A stretch of DNA of 64,000 nucleotides from Alphaproteobacteria bacterium (GCA_037200005.1 JBBCGY010000002.1:248001-312000); one strand, 5' to 3'. Shown: positions 1 to 12,156, numbered from the stretch's first letter. Translations and numbers: made by a program. The notes: generated from the sequence alone by a model not told the origin.

Positions 1-1414
1 CATGTACATGCTCCATCGTGTGATGATCCGCGCGCGGCCGGCCGTGGAATGTCAGCAGCAGCAAACGCCAGGAATAGAACGCCGTCAGGAAGGCGGTGAC
101 GATGCCAAGCCAATAGGCCAGGTGGCCGAATTTAGAACCGGTGAATCTTCCCGCCGCCCAGGCCGATTCCAGGATCGCGTCTTTGGAATAGAAGCCCGCG
201 AAGCCGAATACATGCTCGAAGCCGATGCCAGCCAGCGCCAGCGATCCGATCCACATCAGGGCGTAGGTCATCGGGATTTTCTTCCAGATGCCGCCCATCT
301 TGCGCATGTCCTGCTCGCCGGACATGGCGTGAATGACCGAGCCCGCGCCGAGGAACAGCAGCGCCTTGAAGAAGGCGTGCGTCATCAGATGGAATATGGC
401 GGCGGAATAAGCCGAGACGCCGAGCGCGAAGAACATATAGCCAAGCTGGCTCATGGTCGAATAGGCGATGACGCGCTTGATATCGAATTGCGTCATGCCG
501 ATCGTCGCGGCGACGATGGCCGTCAGCGCGCCGGTCAGGCACACCACGTCGCGCGCCAGCGGCGCAAGCTCGAACAAGGGCGAGAGGCGCGCGACCATGA
601 ACACGCCCGCCGTGACCATCGTCGCGGCGTGGATCAGCGCGGAAACGGGCGTCGGCCCTTCCATCGCGTCCGGCAGCCATGTGTGAAGACCGAGCTGCGC
701 CGATTTGCCCATCGCGCCAATAAACAGCAGCAGGCATACGGCTTCCAGCGAAGTTATCTCATGACCGAACAGATGGAAAATCCCCGGGACCGCTTCCCCG
801 GCGGCCGTGAAAACCGCGTCGAACTGAATGCTGTTATACAGCGCGAAGCACAGCATGATGCCGAGCGCGAAGCCGAAATCGCCGACACGGTTGACGATAA
901 AAGCCTTCATGGCGGCGCGGTTGGCGCTGTCTTTCTCATACCAGAAATTAATCAACAGATAGGAAGCGAGGCCGACGCCTTCCCAGCCAAAGAACATCTG
1001 CAGGAAATTATCCGCCGTCACCAGCATCAGCATGAAAAAAGTGAACAGGCTGAGATAGGCCATGAAGCGCGGGACGCTCTTGTCGTGGCTCATATAGCCG
1101 ACGGAGTAGATATGCACCATCGACGATACGCCATTGACCACCACCAGCATCACGGCGGTCAGCGTGTCGATCCGCAAATCCCATCCGGCCTTAAAGTCTC
1201 CGGAACTGATCCAATCCATCAGATGGATCGTGCGGGCATGGCCCGCGAGCGCCACGTCCTTGAATATCAAGACGCTGCATATGGCGGAGAACAGCACGGC
1301 GGCGCAGGTAATGACCTGCGCGGCGCGGTCGCCGATCTTGCGCGTGAACAGGCCCACAATCGCCGCGGCCAGAAGCGGCGGGAATACGGCGGCTAAATCG
1401 ATCCAGGCAGGCAT
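1..1414 (-). CDS. nuoL: NADH-quinone oxidoreductase subunit L, 3' part outside the window
   Basis: Membrane subunit of complex I, an antiporter-like proton channel next to the distal end of the membrane arm. The reading frame starts with ATG at 1414 ([18 protein letters not shown]) and stays open to the left edge, giving the first 471 codons of a protein usually near 630-680 residues. Many hydrophobic helices are visible. The family signature [20 protein letters not shown] begins near residue 244, and the conserved [13 protein letters not shown] segment lies before it. It starts 5 bases after nuoK ends, as the last visible gene of the operon; nuoM and nuoN would be expected beyond the left edge. 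Confidence 0.97.
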   Translation of the reverse strand, partial: MPAWIDLAAVFPPLLAAAIVGLFTRKIGDRAAQVITCAAVLFSAICSVLIFKDVALAGHARTIHLMDWISSGDFKAGWDLRIDTLTAVMLVVVNGVSSMVHIYSVGYMSHDKSVPRFMAYLSLFTFFMLMLVTADNFLQMFFGWEGVGLASYLLINFWYEKDSANRAAMKAFIVNRVGDFGFALGIMLCFALYNSIQFDAVFTAAGEAVPGIFHLFGHEITSLEAVCLLLFIGAMGKSAQLGLHTWLPDAMEGPTPVSALIHAATMVTAGVFMVARLSPLFELAPLARDVVCLTGALTAIVAATIGMTQFDIKRVIAYSTMSQLGYMFFALGVSAYSAAIFHLMTHAFFKALLFLGAGSVIHAMSGEQDMRKMGGIWKKIPMTYALMWIGSLALAGIGFEHVFGFAGFYSKDAILESAWAAGRFTGSKFGHLAYWLGIVTAFLTAFYSWRLLLLTFHGRPRADHHTMEHVH

Positions 1415-1419
1415 GCTTG

Positions 1420-1746
1420 TCAGCCCCTCATCTGGTTGATGTCTTCGACGGCGATGGTGCCGCGATTGCGGAAATAGACCACGAGAATGGCGAGGCCGAT
1501 GGCGGCCTCGGCGGCGGCCACGGTCAGGATGAACATCGTGAAGACCTGCCCCGCGATATTATGCAGAAACGCCGAGAACGCGACGAAATTGATATTGACC
1601 GCGAGCAGGATCAATTCGATCGACATCAGAAGGATGATGACGTTCTTGCGGTTGATGAAAATGCCGAACACGCCGATGGTGAACAGCAGCGCGGCGACGA
1701 CCAGATACATATTCGCGGTCAGGGGCGCTTGAAGAAATTCGGTCAT
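1420..1746 (-). CDS. nuoK: NADH-quinone oxidoreductase subunit K
   Basis: Small membrane subunit of complex I (108 aa, family usually 100-105). Three hydrophobic helices are visible. The two buried glutamates thought to sit on the proton path are present: E44 in the [11 protein letters not shown] segment and E80 in [12 protein letters not shown]. The ATG overlaps the TGA of nuoJ in an ATGA junction, so translation is probably coupled. An internal Met at residue 13 would give a length nearer the family mean, but the upstream start fits the overlap. Confidence 0.96.
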   Translation of the reverse strand: MTEFLQAPLTANMYLVVAALLFTIGVFGIFINRKNVIILLMSIELILLAVNINFVAFSAFLHNIAGQVFTMFILTVAAAEAAIGLAILVVYFRNRGTIAVEDINQMRG

Positions 1747-2339
1747 TCTACCCCCCCGCCATTCGCGACCTTAGTCAGCCGGACGACATCCCCGCGCTTC
1801 ACATCGAGCTGCTGCCGGGGATTTTGCCGTTTCAGATCGGTCTTATGGCGCAAGGTCAGCACGATCGCGCCGATCATGGCCACCAGCAGGATCAGCCCGG
1901 AAACCTCGAACGGATAGACATAATCGGTATACAGCACCATGCCGATGGCGCGCGTATTATCGGCAACGGGCGCGACGGCTTCGGCCGCGTGCGGGGCGAT
2001 CTTCGCCGTAAGGCCGAAGAAGGCCAGTTCGGCGCCGAAAATTCCCGCCACCGCCAGACCGGCGGGCAAATACCGCACGAAACCGCGCCGTAGCTCGACG
2101 AAATTGATATCGAGCATCATGACGACGAACAGGAACAGAACCGCAACCGCGCCGACATAAATAATGACCAAAATCATCGCCAGGAATTCCGCGCCGATCA
2201 GCAGGAATAGCCCCGCGACATTGAAGAAACACAGGATCAGGAACAGCACCGCGTGGACGGGATTGCGCGACGCGACAACCATCAGCCCGCTGGTCAGCAG
2301 CACGCCGGAAAAAACATAAAACAGCAGGGTCTGGAGCAT
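1743..2339 (-). CDS. nuoJ: NADH-quinone oxidoreductase subunit J
   Basis: Membrane subunit of complex I, 198 aa with five predicted hydrophobic helices. The chosen start ([15 protein letters not shown]) puts the first helix at the N-terminus, as in the family; a longer frame upstream would add an arginine-rich tail that is read from the nuoI overlap. The conserved segment [15 protein letters not shown] and the [16 protein letters not shown] helix (the pi-bulge helix in solved complexes) are present. It ends in a 4-base overlap with nuoK and starts 5 bases after nuoI. Confidence 0.96.
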   Translation of the reverse strand: MLQTLLFYVFSGVLLTSGLMVVASRNPVHAVLFLILCFFNVAGLFLLIGAEFLAMILVIIYVGAVAVLFLFVVMMLDINFVELRRGFVRYLPAGLAVAGIFGAELAFFGLTAKIAPHAAEAVAPVADNTRAIGMVLYTDYVYPFEVSGLILLVAMIGAIVLTLRHKTDLKRQNPRQQLDVKRGDVVRLTKVANGGGVE

Positions 2340-2344
2340 CGGTT

Positions 2345-2830
2345 TTACCTGTACGGCGCGTCGGCGGCGAGATTGGCGGCGATTTCCGCCTCCCATTTGT
2401 CGCCGTTATCCAAGAGTTTTTGCTTGTTATAGAGAAGCTCGCCGCGCGTCTCGGCGGCGAACTCGAAATTCGGGCCTTCGACGATGGCATCGACCGGGCA
2501 CGCTTCCTGGCACAGGCCGCAATAGATGCATTTGACCATGTCGATGTCGTAGCGCGTGGTGCGGCGGCTGCCGTCGTCGCGCGGCTCGGCTTCGATGGTG
2601 ATGGCGAGCGCGGGGCAAACCGCTTCGCATAATTTGCAGGCGATGCAGCGTTCCTCGCCGTTGGCATAGCGGCGCAGCGCATGCTCGCCGCGAAAACGCG
2701 GGCCTATCGGGCCTTTTTCGTAGGGATAGTTGATCGTCACGCGCTTTTTGAACAGATAGGAAAAAGTCAGCGCCAAGCCGCGCAGGATTTCCACCAGAAA
2801 CAGCCGTTTCGAACCTTCGAGCAGCGCCAT
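2345..2830 (-). CDS. nuoI: NADH-quinone oxidoreductase subunit I, 2x[4Fe-4S]
   Basis: Ferredoxin-like subunit of complex I that carries clusters N6a and N6b and passes electrons toward NuoB. From the start [16 protein letters not shown] it is 161 aa. The two cluster motifs are complete: C62, C65, C68, C72 and C101, C104, C107, C111, each CxxCxxCxxxCP. The ORF could run further upstream, but that extension overlaps nuoH and lacks family similarity. It lies one base from nuoH in the operon. Confidence 0.97.
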   Translation of the reverse strand: MALLEGSKRLFLVEILRGLALTFSYLFKKRVTINYPYEKGPIGPRFRGEHALRRYANGEERCIACKLCEAVCPALAITIEAEPRDDGSRRTTRYDIDMVKCIYCGLCQEACPVDAIVEGPNFEFAAETRGELLYNKQKLLDNGDKWEAEIAANLAADAPYR

Positions 2831-2831
2831 G

Positions 2832-3905
2832 CTATCCTCCGTTACCCGGCAGCTGGCCCGTGGCCAGCAAAAATCCGGCCACAACAACGACCCAAACCAG
2901 GGACAGCGGCAGGAAGAATTTCCAGCCGATGCGCATTAACTGATCGTAGCGGTAGCGCGGCAATGCGACGCGCATCCACAGGAACAGGAATAAAATGAAG
3001 CAAATTTTCGCCACGAACCACAAGCAGTTGAAATAGCCCAGATCCAGTCCGAACGGAGGCAGCCATCCGCCCAGGAACAGGATGGATGTCGTCGCGCTCA
3101 TCAGGATCATATTGGCGTATTCGCCAAGGAAGAACAGCGCGAAACTCATCGACGAATATTCGGTATTGAACCCGCCGACCAGTTCCGACTCTCCTTCGGG
3201 TAGATCGAAAGGATGACGGTTAGTTTCCGCCAGTCCGGAGATGAAAAATATCACTGCCATCGGCAGCAGCAGCGGAACGCCGACCGGCCAGCCCGCCGGC
3301 GCGAACAGCTTGAACGCGTACCATCCGTCTTTCTGCGCCTCGACGATATGGCTCAGATTGAGCGACCCGGCGCAGAGCAGCACGGTGATGATGACGAGGC
3401 CGATGGAAACTTCGTAGGACACCATCTGCGCCGCCGAGCGAAGCCCGCCCAGAAACGCGTATTTGGAATTGGACGACCATCCGGCGATCACGATGCCATA
3501 GACGCCGAGCGACGAAATCGCCAGCAGATACAGGATGCCGACATTGATATCGGCCAAGACCAGCTTGGCGTCGAAAGGAATGACCGCCCATGACGACAGC
3601 GCCAGGAAGAATGTCAGTATCGGCGCGCCGATGAACAGAACGGCGTCGGCGCCGGTTGGGATGATCGTCTCCTTGCCGAGCAGTTTGATGCCGTCGGCAA
3701 TCGGCTGCAGCAGGCCGAACGGCCCGACGACATTCGGCCCCCGGCGCAGCTGCATCGAGGCCATGACCTTGCGCTCGGCATACGTGAGATAGGCCACGCC
3801 GAGCAGCACCAAGACGACGATGACCAGGATGGCGGCGATCATGATCGCGTAGGGCAGGAACGGCAGCAGGAATGCCGGGGTATAAGGGGTGAGGAGTTCG
3901 ATCAT
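2832..3905 (-). CDS. nuoH: NADH-quinone oxidoreductase subunit H
   Basis: Membrane subunit of complex I that forms the quinone chamber with NuoB and NuoD. It is 357 aa with about eight hydrophobic helices. The hallmark segment from [20 protein letters not shown] on through the [15 protein letters not shown] stretch sits at residues 42-79, and a second conserved loop reads [17 protein letters not shown]. Length and motifs agree with the family. It lies 6 bases downstream of nuoG. Confidence 0.97.
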   Translation of the reverse strand: MIELLTPYTPAFLLPFLPYAIMIAAILVIVVLVLLGVAYLTYAERKVMASMQLRRGPNVVGPFGLLQPIADGIKLLGKETIIPTGADAVLFIGAPILTFFLALSSWAVIPFDAKLVLADINVGILYLLAISSLGVYGIVIAGWSSNSKYAFLGGLRSAAQMVSYEVSIGLVIITVLLCAGSLNLSHIVEAQKDGWYAFKLFAPAGWPVGVPLLLPMAVIFFISGLAETNRHPFDLPEGESELVGGFNTEYSSMSFALFFLGEYANMILMSATTSILFLGGWLPPFGLDLGYFNCLWFVAKICFILFLFLWMRVALPRYRYDQLMRIGWKFFLPLSLVWVVVVAGFLLATGQLPGNGG

Positions 3906-3911
3906 GTCGCC

Positions 3912-5966
3912 TCACTCCGCCGCTTCGGCTGTCGCGGGCGACAGGATTTCCTCGACGCATTTCGCCATCGTCGGCGAGGCGCGGCAGATGGCGTTGGTCA
4001 GATAGAAATTTTTTACCGGCAGAGCAAAAGGCGAAGAGCCGACCTCCCCTTCCCGGCCGAAATTCCCCCATGGCGCGGGCATCACCATGTCCAGTTTTTG
4101 CCAATGGGGAATCTTGGACATCATGCGCCGCTGCAATTCATGGTGAGAGTCGTAAGGCAGCTTTTTGCCGACGGCCTCCGACAAAGCGCGGATGATTTTC
4201 CAGTCTTCCTTGGCTTCACCGGGCGGGAACACGGCCTGGCGCGCCAATTGCGGCCTGCCTTCGGTATTGACGTAGAGCGCTGTCTTTTCGGTATAGGCGG
4301 CTCCCGGCAGGATAATGTCGGCGCGATGTGCGCCGCGATCGCCGTGATGCCCCTGATAGATCACGAAGGTCTTGCCCAGCTTCGACATGTCGATTTCGTC
4401 GGCGCCGAGCAGATACAGCACTTCGATACTGCCCTGTTCCGCCGCCGCGAGAATTTGATTGGTCGCCATGCCACCTTGCGGCAGGAAGCCCATATCCAAG
4501 CCGCCGACGCGCGACGCCGCGTTTTGCAGGACGTTAAAGCCGTTCCAGTCCGGGCGCATCATATTGAATTTCGCCGCCGCATTGCTGAGCAGGATTTGCA
4601 TCGCCGCCCCGTCGGCACGGGCCAGCAGTCCGGCTCCTGCAATCAGCATGGGACGCTTCGCCGCCGCCAGTATCGCCGCGAAGGCGTTCTTTCCGTCCAG
4701 CAGGTCGCCGAGAGCCAGAGCGCCATCGCCAAGATGCTGATAGGGATAGGTCAGGTCGAGCTTGGGGCCGATGACGCCGACGCGCAGCCCGCCCGCCAGC
4801 CAGCGTTTGCGAATACGCGCATTGACGATAGCCGCTTCGTGGCGAGGATCGGTGCCGACCAACAGGATGCAATCCGAGTCATCGATGCCCGCGATGCCGC
4901 TATTCATGACATAGCCGGCGCGCTGGGTTACGTCATAAGTCGCCCCGTCCTGGCGGCAATCGAGATGCGGCGAGCCGATGCCCGCCATCAAATCCTTCAG
5001 CGCGAACATGCTGTCGCAATCGGCGAGGTCGCCCGCGATGGCGGCGACTTTCTGCCCGGACAGGCCGCGCAGTTTTTCCGCGATCGCGGCCAGCGCCTCG
5101 TCCCAGGTGACGGGCTGTAATTTGCCGTCGCGGCGCACATAGGGCCGGTCGAGACGCTGCCTGGTCAGGCCGTCGCAGGCGAAACGGGTTTTGTCGTCGA
5201 TCCATTCCTCGTTCACATCTTCGTTCAGGCGCGGCAGAATGCGCATGACTTCGTTGCCGCGCGCGTCGATGCGGATATTGCTGCCGACGGCGTCCATCAC
5301 GTCGATGCTCTCGGTGGTCTGCAATTCCCACGGACGGGCGCGGAAAGCATAAGGCTTGTTGGTCAGCGCGCCGACCGGGCACACGTCGATCAGATTGCCG
5401 GACAGTTCCGACGTGATCGCGCGTTTGACATAAGTGCCGATTTCGAGATGCTCGCTGCGCTCGAAGCCGCCGAGTTCCGATACGCCCGCGATCTCGTCGC
5501 AGAACCGGATGCAGCGCGTGCATTGGATGCAGCGGGTCATATGGGTTTCGACCAGCGGGCCGAGGTCTTTATCCGTCACCGCGCGCTTTTCTTCATTGTA
5601 TGTGCTGTGGTCGAAGCCGTAGCCGACGGCTTGATCCTGCAAGTCGCATTCGCCGCCCTGGTCGCAGATCGGGCAATCCAGCGGATGATTGATCAGCAGC
5701 ATCGCCATGACATTCTGCCGCGCGCGCTTGACCAGATCGGTCGTCGTTTTGACGATCATGCCGTCGGCGCATGGCATGGCGCAGCTCGCCACCGGCTTGG
5801 GCGCTTTCTCGACTTCAACCAGGCACATGCGGCAATTCGCCGGGACGCTCAGCCGGTCGTGATAGCAAAAGCGCGGCACTTCGATGCCCAATTGCTCGCA
5901 GGCCTGCAGGACGCTGGTGCCGCCCGCGACTTCGATTTCCGTGCCGTCTATGGTTAGCTTAGGCAT
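3912..5966 (-). CDS. nuoG: NADH-quinone oxidoreductase subunit G
   Basis: Peripheral-arm iron-sulfur subunit of complex I, 684 aa. An N-terminal [2Fe-2S] ferredoxin domain has C34, C45, C48 and C62. Next comes the His-Cys cluster (H94, C98, C101, C107), then the C146/C149/C152 set with the later cysteine in the DVCPVGAL segment. The C-terminal part is the molybdopterin-oxidoreductase-like domain, which does not bind molybdopterin in complex I. The length is typical of the shorter alphaproteobacterial and mitochondrial form. It starts 7 bases after nuoF. Confidence 0.97.
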   Translation of the reverse strand: MPKLTIDGTEIEVAGGTSVLQACEQLGIEVPRFCYHDRLSVPANCRMCLVEVEKAPKPVASCAMPCADGMIVKTTTDLVKRARQNVMAMLLINHPLDCPICDQGGECDLQDQAVGYGFDHSTYNEEKRAVTDKDLGPLVETHMTRCIQCTRCIRFCDEIAGVSELGGFERSEHLEIGTYVKRAITSELSGNLIDVCPVGALTNKPYAFRARPWELQTTESIDVMDAVGSNIRIDARGNEVMRILPRLNEDVNEEWIDDKTRFACDGLTRQRLDRPYVRRDGKLQPVTWDEALAAIAEKLRGLSGQKVAAIAGDLADCDSMFALKDLMAGIGSPHLDCRQDGATYDVTQRAGYVMNSGIAGIDDSDCILLVGTDPRHEAAIVNARIRKRWLAGGLRVGVIGPKLDLTYPYQHLGDGALALGDLLDGKNAFAAILAAAKRPMLIAGAGLLARADGAAMQILLSNAAAKFNMMRPDWNGFNVLQNAASRVGGLDMGFLPQGGMATNQILAAAEQGSIEVLYLLGADEIDMSKLGKTFVIYQGHHGDRGAHRADIILPGAAYTEKTALYVNTEGRPQLARQAVFPPGEAKEDWKIIRALSEAVGKKLPYDSHHELQRRMMSKIPHWQKLDMVMPAPWGNFGREGEVGSSPFALPVKNFYLTNAICRASPTMAKCVEEILSPATAEAAE

Positions 5967-5973
5967 CTCGTCC

Positions 5974-7253
<1,280 letters not shown>

Positions 7254-7254
<1 letters not shown>

Positions 7255-7850
7255 TACGATGCCTTCCTGTCCTTCAAACTCGTCGGGCCGGTCTGCGCGC
7301 AGCTGCCGCGCCGCCCGGTCATGGAGCCTGCTTCCGGTTTTCTGCCCGCCGCGAGATCGTCGATCAGCTTTTCCATCCGCGCCGCGTCCAGGTCTTCGTA
7401 GAAATCATCGTTGACCTGCACCATCGGCGCGTTGACGCAGGCGCCGAGGCATTCGACCTCGACCACCGTAAATTTGCCATCCGCCGTCATTTCGTTGAGG
7501 CCGACGCCGAGCTTCTCCCGGCAGACGCGCTTGATGTCGTCCGAGCCGCGCAGCCAGCAAGGCGTCGTGGTGCAAACCTGGATGAAATTCTTGCCGACGG
7601 GCTGGCGGTTGAACATCGTGTAGAAGCTGGCGACTTCGTAGATTTTTACGCGCGGCACCGAAAGCATGTCGGCGACGTAATTCATCGCCGCGAGCGGCAG
7701 CCAATTGTCATGCTGGCGCTGCGCCAGTTCGAGCAGCGGGATGACCGCGCTCTGCTGCCGGGTTTCTGGATATTTGGCGATGATCTTCCGCGCCCGTTCG
7801 ATATTCTCGGGCGTGAAGGCGAAATCAGAGGGTTGAGGATAGCCGGTCAT
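7254..7850 (-). CDS. nuoE: NADH-quinone oxidoreductase subunit E
   Basis: Thioredoxin-fold [2Fe-2S] subunit (cluster N1a), 198 aa. The ligands C93, C98, C134 and C138 lie in [12 protein letters not shown] and [11 protein letters not shown] basic tail of about 30 residues after the core is longer than in E. coli but usual in Alphaproteobacteria. Its ATG overlaps the stop of the unknown ORF upstream by four bases (ATGA), so the two are probably translationally coupled. Confidence 0.97.
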
Positions 7851-8491
7851 AGGCTCAGGCCTCCCATCGGCCTATCCCATCCGGGATAGAACTGATATTC
7901 CCCACGCACAATCCGGTTCACATGCCGCATCGGATCGGCGCTCATAAACAAATGCGCGGCGGTGGGTGTAAGAAGCTCATACGCGGGAGCCAAAACAGGC
8001 TGGCCACCTTCAGGAACATTAAGGCATAGGCTTGTTTCACTAATATAATAGGTATCGCACACAAACAGATTTCGCCGCGTGACGATAGATTGTCCCGTCA
8101 TACGAAAAGACTGCGCGTCCCCATTCACCGCATTCTGACCCGTCAGAATGTTGCCGGTGCGGCGGGGCTGGTCTTCCCGGCATTCTTCCAGGCTGCGATA
8201 GACCGCGTGCCGCTCGTCGTCGGAAGGCGTCATGCGCGTATCGATACCGCTCCCTTCAGACAGCGGCTCAAACCGATTGCCATGCATGAAACGATTGAAT
8301 TTTCCAGTCGATAAAAATGAAATCGCAAGCCTGTCCGCCCCACCTAGCATCTGGCCCACGACGACATACTCCACACTTTTTCTTACCGGATGCACGTCCC
8401 GTTGACGCGGCCTGTCGAAAACTATCTTGCTCCCGATCTGAAACAAATCAAGTATGGAACGCATCTCTTCGGTGACGATATCATTTTTCAT
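7847..8491 (-). CDS. Unknown protein encoded inside the nuo operon (between nuoD and nuoE)
   Basis: A 214-aa protein I do not recognise. It starts at ATG 8491 with a good ribosome site (GGGGAG, 8 bases upstream). It overlaps the nuoD stop and the nuoE start by four bases each (ATGA), so it is a fully integrated cistron. The sequence is soluble-looking, with no membrane helix, no signal peptide and only two cysteines (near residues 100 and 145). The N-terminus ([20 protein letters not shown]) looks helical; the middle is rich in polar and charged residues. nuoD and nuoE are normally adjacent. A complex I assembly factor or accessory subunit is possible, but this is inferred from position alone. 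Confidence 0.85.
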   Translation of the reverse strand: MKNDIVTEEMRSILDLFQIGSKIVFDRPRQRDVHPVRKSVEYVVVGQMLGGADRLAISFLSTGKFNRFMHGNRFEPLSEGSGIDTRMTPSDDERHAVYRSLEECREDQPRRTGNILTGQNAVNGDAQSFRMTGQSIVTRRNLFVCDTYYISETSLCLNVPEGGQPVLAPAYELLTPTAAHLFMSADPMRHVNRIVRGEYQFYPGWDRPMGGLSL

Positions 8492-9691
8492 CGATCAATC
8501 TCCCCGAACACGATATCCATGCTGCCGACGATGGCCACGGTGTCGGCCAGCATGGTGCCGGGACACATGAATTCCGCGCCTTGCAGATGGGGGAAGCCGG
8601 GCGAGCGGATTTTGCAGCGGTAGGGCCGGTTGGTGCCGTCTGCCACCAGATAGACGCCGAATTCGCCCTTCGGCGCTTCCACCGCCGTATAAGTTTCGCC
8701 TGCGGGAACGTGATAGCCTTCGGTATAAAGCTTGAAGTGATGGATCAGCGACTCCATCGAGCTTTTCATCTCCGCGCGCGGCGGCGGCGCGATCTTGCGG
8801 TTTTCGGTCATGACCGGGCCGGACGGAATTTCCGTGAGGCATTGGCGCATGATTTTAAGCGACTGCCGCATTTCTTCCACGCGCACCAGATAGCGGGCAT
8901 AGCAATCGCCCGTCAGCCCCCACCGGCACGTCGAAATCCATCTTGTCATACACGTCATAAGGCTGCGCCTTGCGCAAATCCCAGGCGACATTGCTGGCGC
9001 GCAGCATCGGCCCGGTGAAACCCCAGTCGAGCGCCTGCTCCTTCGTCACCACGCCGATATCGATGGTGCGCTGCTTGAAGATGCGGTTATTGGTCAGAAG
9101 ATTTTCGAGATCGTTGCAGAATTTGGGAAAACGCTCGGTCCAGGCCCAGATATCGTCGGTCATGCCGTCAGGCATATCCTGATGCACGCCGCCGGGCCGG
9201 AAATAGTTGGCATGCATTCTTGCGCCAGACACGCGCTCGTAAAATTCCATCAGCTCTTCGCGCTGCTCGAAGCCCCACAGCGAAGGCGTCACCGCGCCGA
9301 CATCGATGGCGAAAGTGGTAATGTTTAAAAGATGGTTGAGGATGCGGGTGATTTCCGAGAACAGCACGCGGATATACTGGCCACGCGGCGGCGCTTCGAT
9401 GCCGAGCAGTTTCTCGATGGCCAAAGCGAACGCATGCTCCTGGCACATCGGCGACACGTAATCGAGGCGGTCGAAATAGGGTAAAGCCTGGAGATAGGTC
9501 TTGTGCTCGATCAGCTTCTCGGTGCCGCGATGCAGGAAACCGATATGCGGATCGGCGCGCTCTACCACCTCGCCGTCCATTTCCAGGATCAGGCGCAGCA
9601 CGCCGTGCGCCGCCGGATGCTGCGGCCCGAAATTCATCGTGAACGGCACTTGGCGCTTGCCTTCGGCGGGCTGTTCGGGGCTGATCTTCAT
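8488..9691 (-). CDS. nuoD: NADH-quinone oxidoreductase subunit D, with one apparent frameshift
   Basis: 49-kDa subunit of complex I, forming the quinone pocket with NuoB. The N-terminal part ([12 protein letters not shown], then [20 protein letters not shown]) reads from 9691 to about 8920 and ends in MDFDVPVG. The continuation [18 protein letters not shown] is one frame away, down to the stop at 8488. Removing one G from the run of five at 8917-8921 (C on the plus strand) restores a single protein of about 400 aa. Both sides are strongly conserved and the gene is essential to the complex, so a homopolymer sequencing error is more likely than a mutation. The start overlaps the nuoC stop by one base. 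Confidence 0.95.
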
Positions 9692-10320
9692 TATTTCTCC
9701 GCCTTCGCTTGCGGTGCGGCTTTTTCATCCCCAGGCAACAGCACGTTCGTCATGCCTTCCCAGGGACTCATGAAATCGAAATTGCGGAAATCCTGCGCCA
9801 GCTTGACCGGCTCATAGACGACGCGCTTCTGGTCGTTGTCATAGCGCACCTCGGTATAGCCGGTAAGCGGAAAATCCTTGCGCATCGGATGCCCATCGAA
9901 GCCGTAATCCGTAAGAATGCGGCGCAGATCGGGATGGCCGGTGAAAACCACGCCGAACAAATCCCAGCACTCGCGCTCGAACCAGCCGGCGGCGCTATAG
10001 ACGCTCGTTACGCTCGGCACGGACGTCGCCTCGCTCGCCGTCAGCTTGATCCTGATGCGCAGATTTTTCGACAGGCTCAACAAATGATAGACGACCTCGA
10101 AACGCTCGGGACGCGCCGGATAATCGGCGCCGCAAATATCGATCAGCATGGTGAATCGGGTCGCAGGATCGTCTTTCAATGCGCGCAGCACCTCGGCAAT
10201 GCGGTCGCGTCCGACCGTTACGGCAAGCTCGCCGAGTTCGACGCCGGACGCCAGCACGGCGCTCCCGAGAATACTGCGGATCGCTGCCTCGTCCGGCAAT
10301 TGAGTATATTCCGCCATCAT
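9691..10320 (-). CDS. nuoC: NADH-quinone oxidoreductase subunit C
   Basis: 30-kDa peripheral subunit of complex I, 209 aa from ATG 10320; a second ATG follows at once. The conserved signature is seen as [20 protein letters not shown] followed by [20 protein letters not shown]. The start overlaps the TGA of the unknown upstream ORF by four bases. A longer frame exists upstream but is read out of frame through that ORF and has no family similarity. Confidence 0.96.
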   Translation of the reverse strand: MMAEYTQLPDEAAIRSILGSAVLASGVELGELAVTVGRDRIAEVLRALKDDPATRFTMLIDICGADYPARPERFEVVYHLLSLSKNLRIRIKLTASEATSVPSVTSVYSAAGWFERECWDLFGVVFTGHPDLRRILTDYGFDGHPMRKDFPLTGYTEVRYDNDQKRVVYEPVKLAQDFRNFDFMSPWEGMTNVLLPGDEKAAPQAKAEK

Positions 10321-10949
10321 TGCTGCGCCATCTGCTCGAAGTCCTCGACCGCGATCGGATGCAGTTTCGCGACGCCGATCAGGGTTTCCAGAGCCAATCG
10401 GAAAGCGATCTCCGGCGCCAGGGTATCCTTGGTGACGGTCAGAATGCGGCATAAGACCAAGGTCATGGCCAGCACCGCCTCGCCGGAAGAAAGCCGGTTC
10501 CTGCGATAGATTTCCAGTATCTTGTCGCGCGCATAGGCGGCGCCCGCCATGGCCCAGAAATTAGGGCGGTGCTCCATCGGGATTGACAATACGGGCAACT
10601 GGTTTTTGTCGATTCCGATGACGGCGGCGCGAAAAATATCGTCGATGTTGGGAAATTTATGCTCGGACAGCCCGACTTTTTTGCCCGTGAAGAGAATGTA
10701 ATCGAGAATATTGCCGCCTTTTTCTTCGCAGATAATGCCGTTGACTTGTCCGGAGAAAATCACGCCGCGCTTGCTGTAAAGCTCGCCTTCGGGGATCGTG
10801 GCGCGCAACGCCGCTTCCGCCGTTATCGCCGCTACGGTGCTGATCAGCGTGTTGACGTGAATGCCGAGATCATCGGCATGCATATCGAGCATCGCCTTTT
10901 CGATAGTCTTAGCGGCGGTCTTTACCCGGTCGTTAAGTTCAGGAAGCAT
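10317..10949 (-). CDS. Unknown protein encoded inside the nuo operon (between nuoB and nuoC)
   Basis: A 210-aa protein I do not recognise. It starts 6 bases after nuoB ends, with an AGAGAGGG ribosome site, and overlaps nuoC by four bases. It looks mostly alpha-helical, with Ala/Leu-rich amphipathic stretches ([38 protein letters not shown]) but no clear membrane span, signal peptide or metal motif. nuoB and nuoC are normally adjacent. With the other inserted ORF, it makes this nuo operon unusual. It is not visibly a paralogue of the 7847-8491 ORF. Function unknown; a complex I-related role is inference from operon position. Confidence 0.85.
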   Translation of the reverse strand: MLPELNDRVKTAAKTIEKAMLDMHADDLGIHVNTLISTVAAITAEAALRATIPEGELYSKRGVIFSGQVNGIICEEKGGNILDYILFTGKKVGLSEHKFPNIDDIFRAAVIGIDKNQLPVLSIPMEHRPNFWAMAGAAYARDKILEIYRRNRLSSGEAVLAMTLVLCRILTVTKDTLAPEIAFRLALETLIGVAKLHPIAVEDFEQMAQQ

Positions 10950-10955
10950 AAGCGT

Positions 10956-11491
10956 CTACCCTCTCTGGATGACGCGGTTGCCGCGCCTGATTTTCCGGTG
11001 CAACTGCATGATGCCGTAAAGCAGGGCTTCCGCGGTCGGAGGGCAGCCTGGAACATAGATATCCACCGGCACGATCCGGTCGCAGCCCCCGCACCACGGA
11101 ATAGGAATAATGGTAATAACCGCCGCCATTGGCGCAGCTGCCCCATCGAGATAACCCAGCGCGGCTCCGGCATCTGATCATATACCTTGCGCAAGGCAGG
11201 CGCCATTTTGTTGCATAGAGTGCCGGCGACGATCATCACGTCCGACTGGCGCGGCGAGGCGCGCGGCATCATGCCGAAACGATCGAGGTCGTAGCGGCTC
11301 ATATAGACATGGATCATCTCTACGCCGCAGCAGGCGAGGCCGAACGTCATCGGCCACATCGAGCCGGTGCGCGCCCATGTGAGCAGATCGTCGATCTTCG
11401 CGAGCACGAAGCCCTTGTCCTGGACTTTCTCGCCGATTTGCCGGGCGACGTCATTCGGCATCAACGGCACGGCAGGCGCGATTATTCCCAT
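10956..11491 (-). CDS. nuoB: NADH-quinone oxidoreductase subunit B, with two apparent frameshifts
   Basis: Subunit carrying cluster N2, the last iron-sulfur centre before quinone. From [18 protein letters not shown] it reads the conserved [13 protein letters not shown], then needs one G removed at 11141-11144 to continue as [19 protein letters not shown]. It needs another G removed at 11086-11090 to read [20 protein letters not shown] and finish at 10956. The corrected length is about 178 aa, normal for the family. Cluster cysteines (CC pair, SCANGG, GCPP) are all present once corrected. Two extra Gs, both in G runs, point to sequencing error. The start overlaps nuoA by 10 bases. Confidence 0.93.
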
Positions 11492-11862
11492 TCCAGCGCC
11501 CCTTTCTTCCATTCATAGATAAAACCGACCGTCAGCACGGCCAGGAACAGCACCATCGAACCGAATCCGAACCAGCCAATAGCGCCCAGCGTAATCGCCC
11601 ACGGAAACAGAAACGCTATTTCAAGATCGAAGATGATGAACAGAATCGAAACCAGATAGAACCGCACGTCGAAACGACGGCGGGCATCGGAAAATGGAGC
11701 GAAGCCGCATTCATAGGCCGAATTTTTTTCGCTGTCGGGCTTATGCGCGCCGAGAATGAATGACAAGCCGACCGCCGTGCACGCGACCACGATGGCGATG
11801 CCGATAAACAGCAACACCGGAAAATAAGAAGCGGCCAGATCGGGAGAAACAATGGGCGACAT
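11482..11862 (-). CDS. nuoA: NADH-quinone oxidoreductase subunit A
   Basis: First gene of the nuo operon, a three-helix membrane subunit of complex I (126 aa from the Met at 11862; another Met lies five codons upstream). The conserved loop [20 protein letters not shown], carrying the redox-sensitive cysteine, is intact, and the [20 protein letters not shown] helix follows. The ORF extends further upstream but that part has no family similarity. It lies about 130 bases downstream of tRNA-Asp on the same strand. Confidence 0.95.
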   Translation of the reverse strand: MSPIVSPDLAASYFPVLLFIGIAIVVACTAVGLSFILGAHKPDSEKNSAYECGFAPFSDARRRFDVRFYLVSILFIIFDLEIAFLFPWAITLGAIGWFGFGSMVLFLAVLTVGFIYEWKKGALEWE

Positions 11863-11991
11863 CGACGATACCTGCATACGGCGCGTGATTTCTGCGCCAG
11901 CAGCCGCAAATTGAGCCTTTTGATTAAGAAAATCAAGCGGTAAGCGGCCCCGCCGAGCTTCCCTCAAAGATGGGCTTTTTCTTGAAATAAA

Positions 11992-12068
<77 letters not shown>

Positions 12069-12156
12069 GCAGGGCTTAATTAGGTATAAGGTTGCGCTGT
12101 GATAGGGCAAAACCCAGGCCGGTGTCAAATGCCTATCGCAGCGCGGGGTCGCGAAA

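Noticed and set aside
2-1396. Plus-strand 464-codon frame opposite nuoL
   Set aside because: Antisense shadow. The minus strand encodes NuoL with conserved motifs; the opposite frame is Arg/His/Gln-rich with no family likeness.
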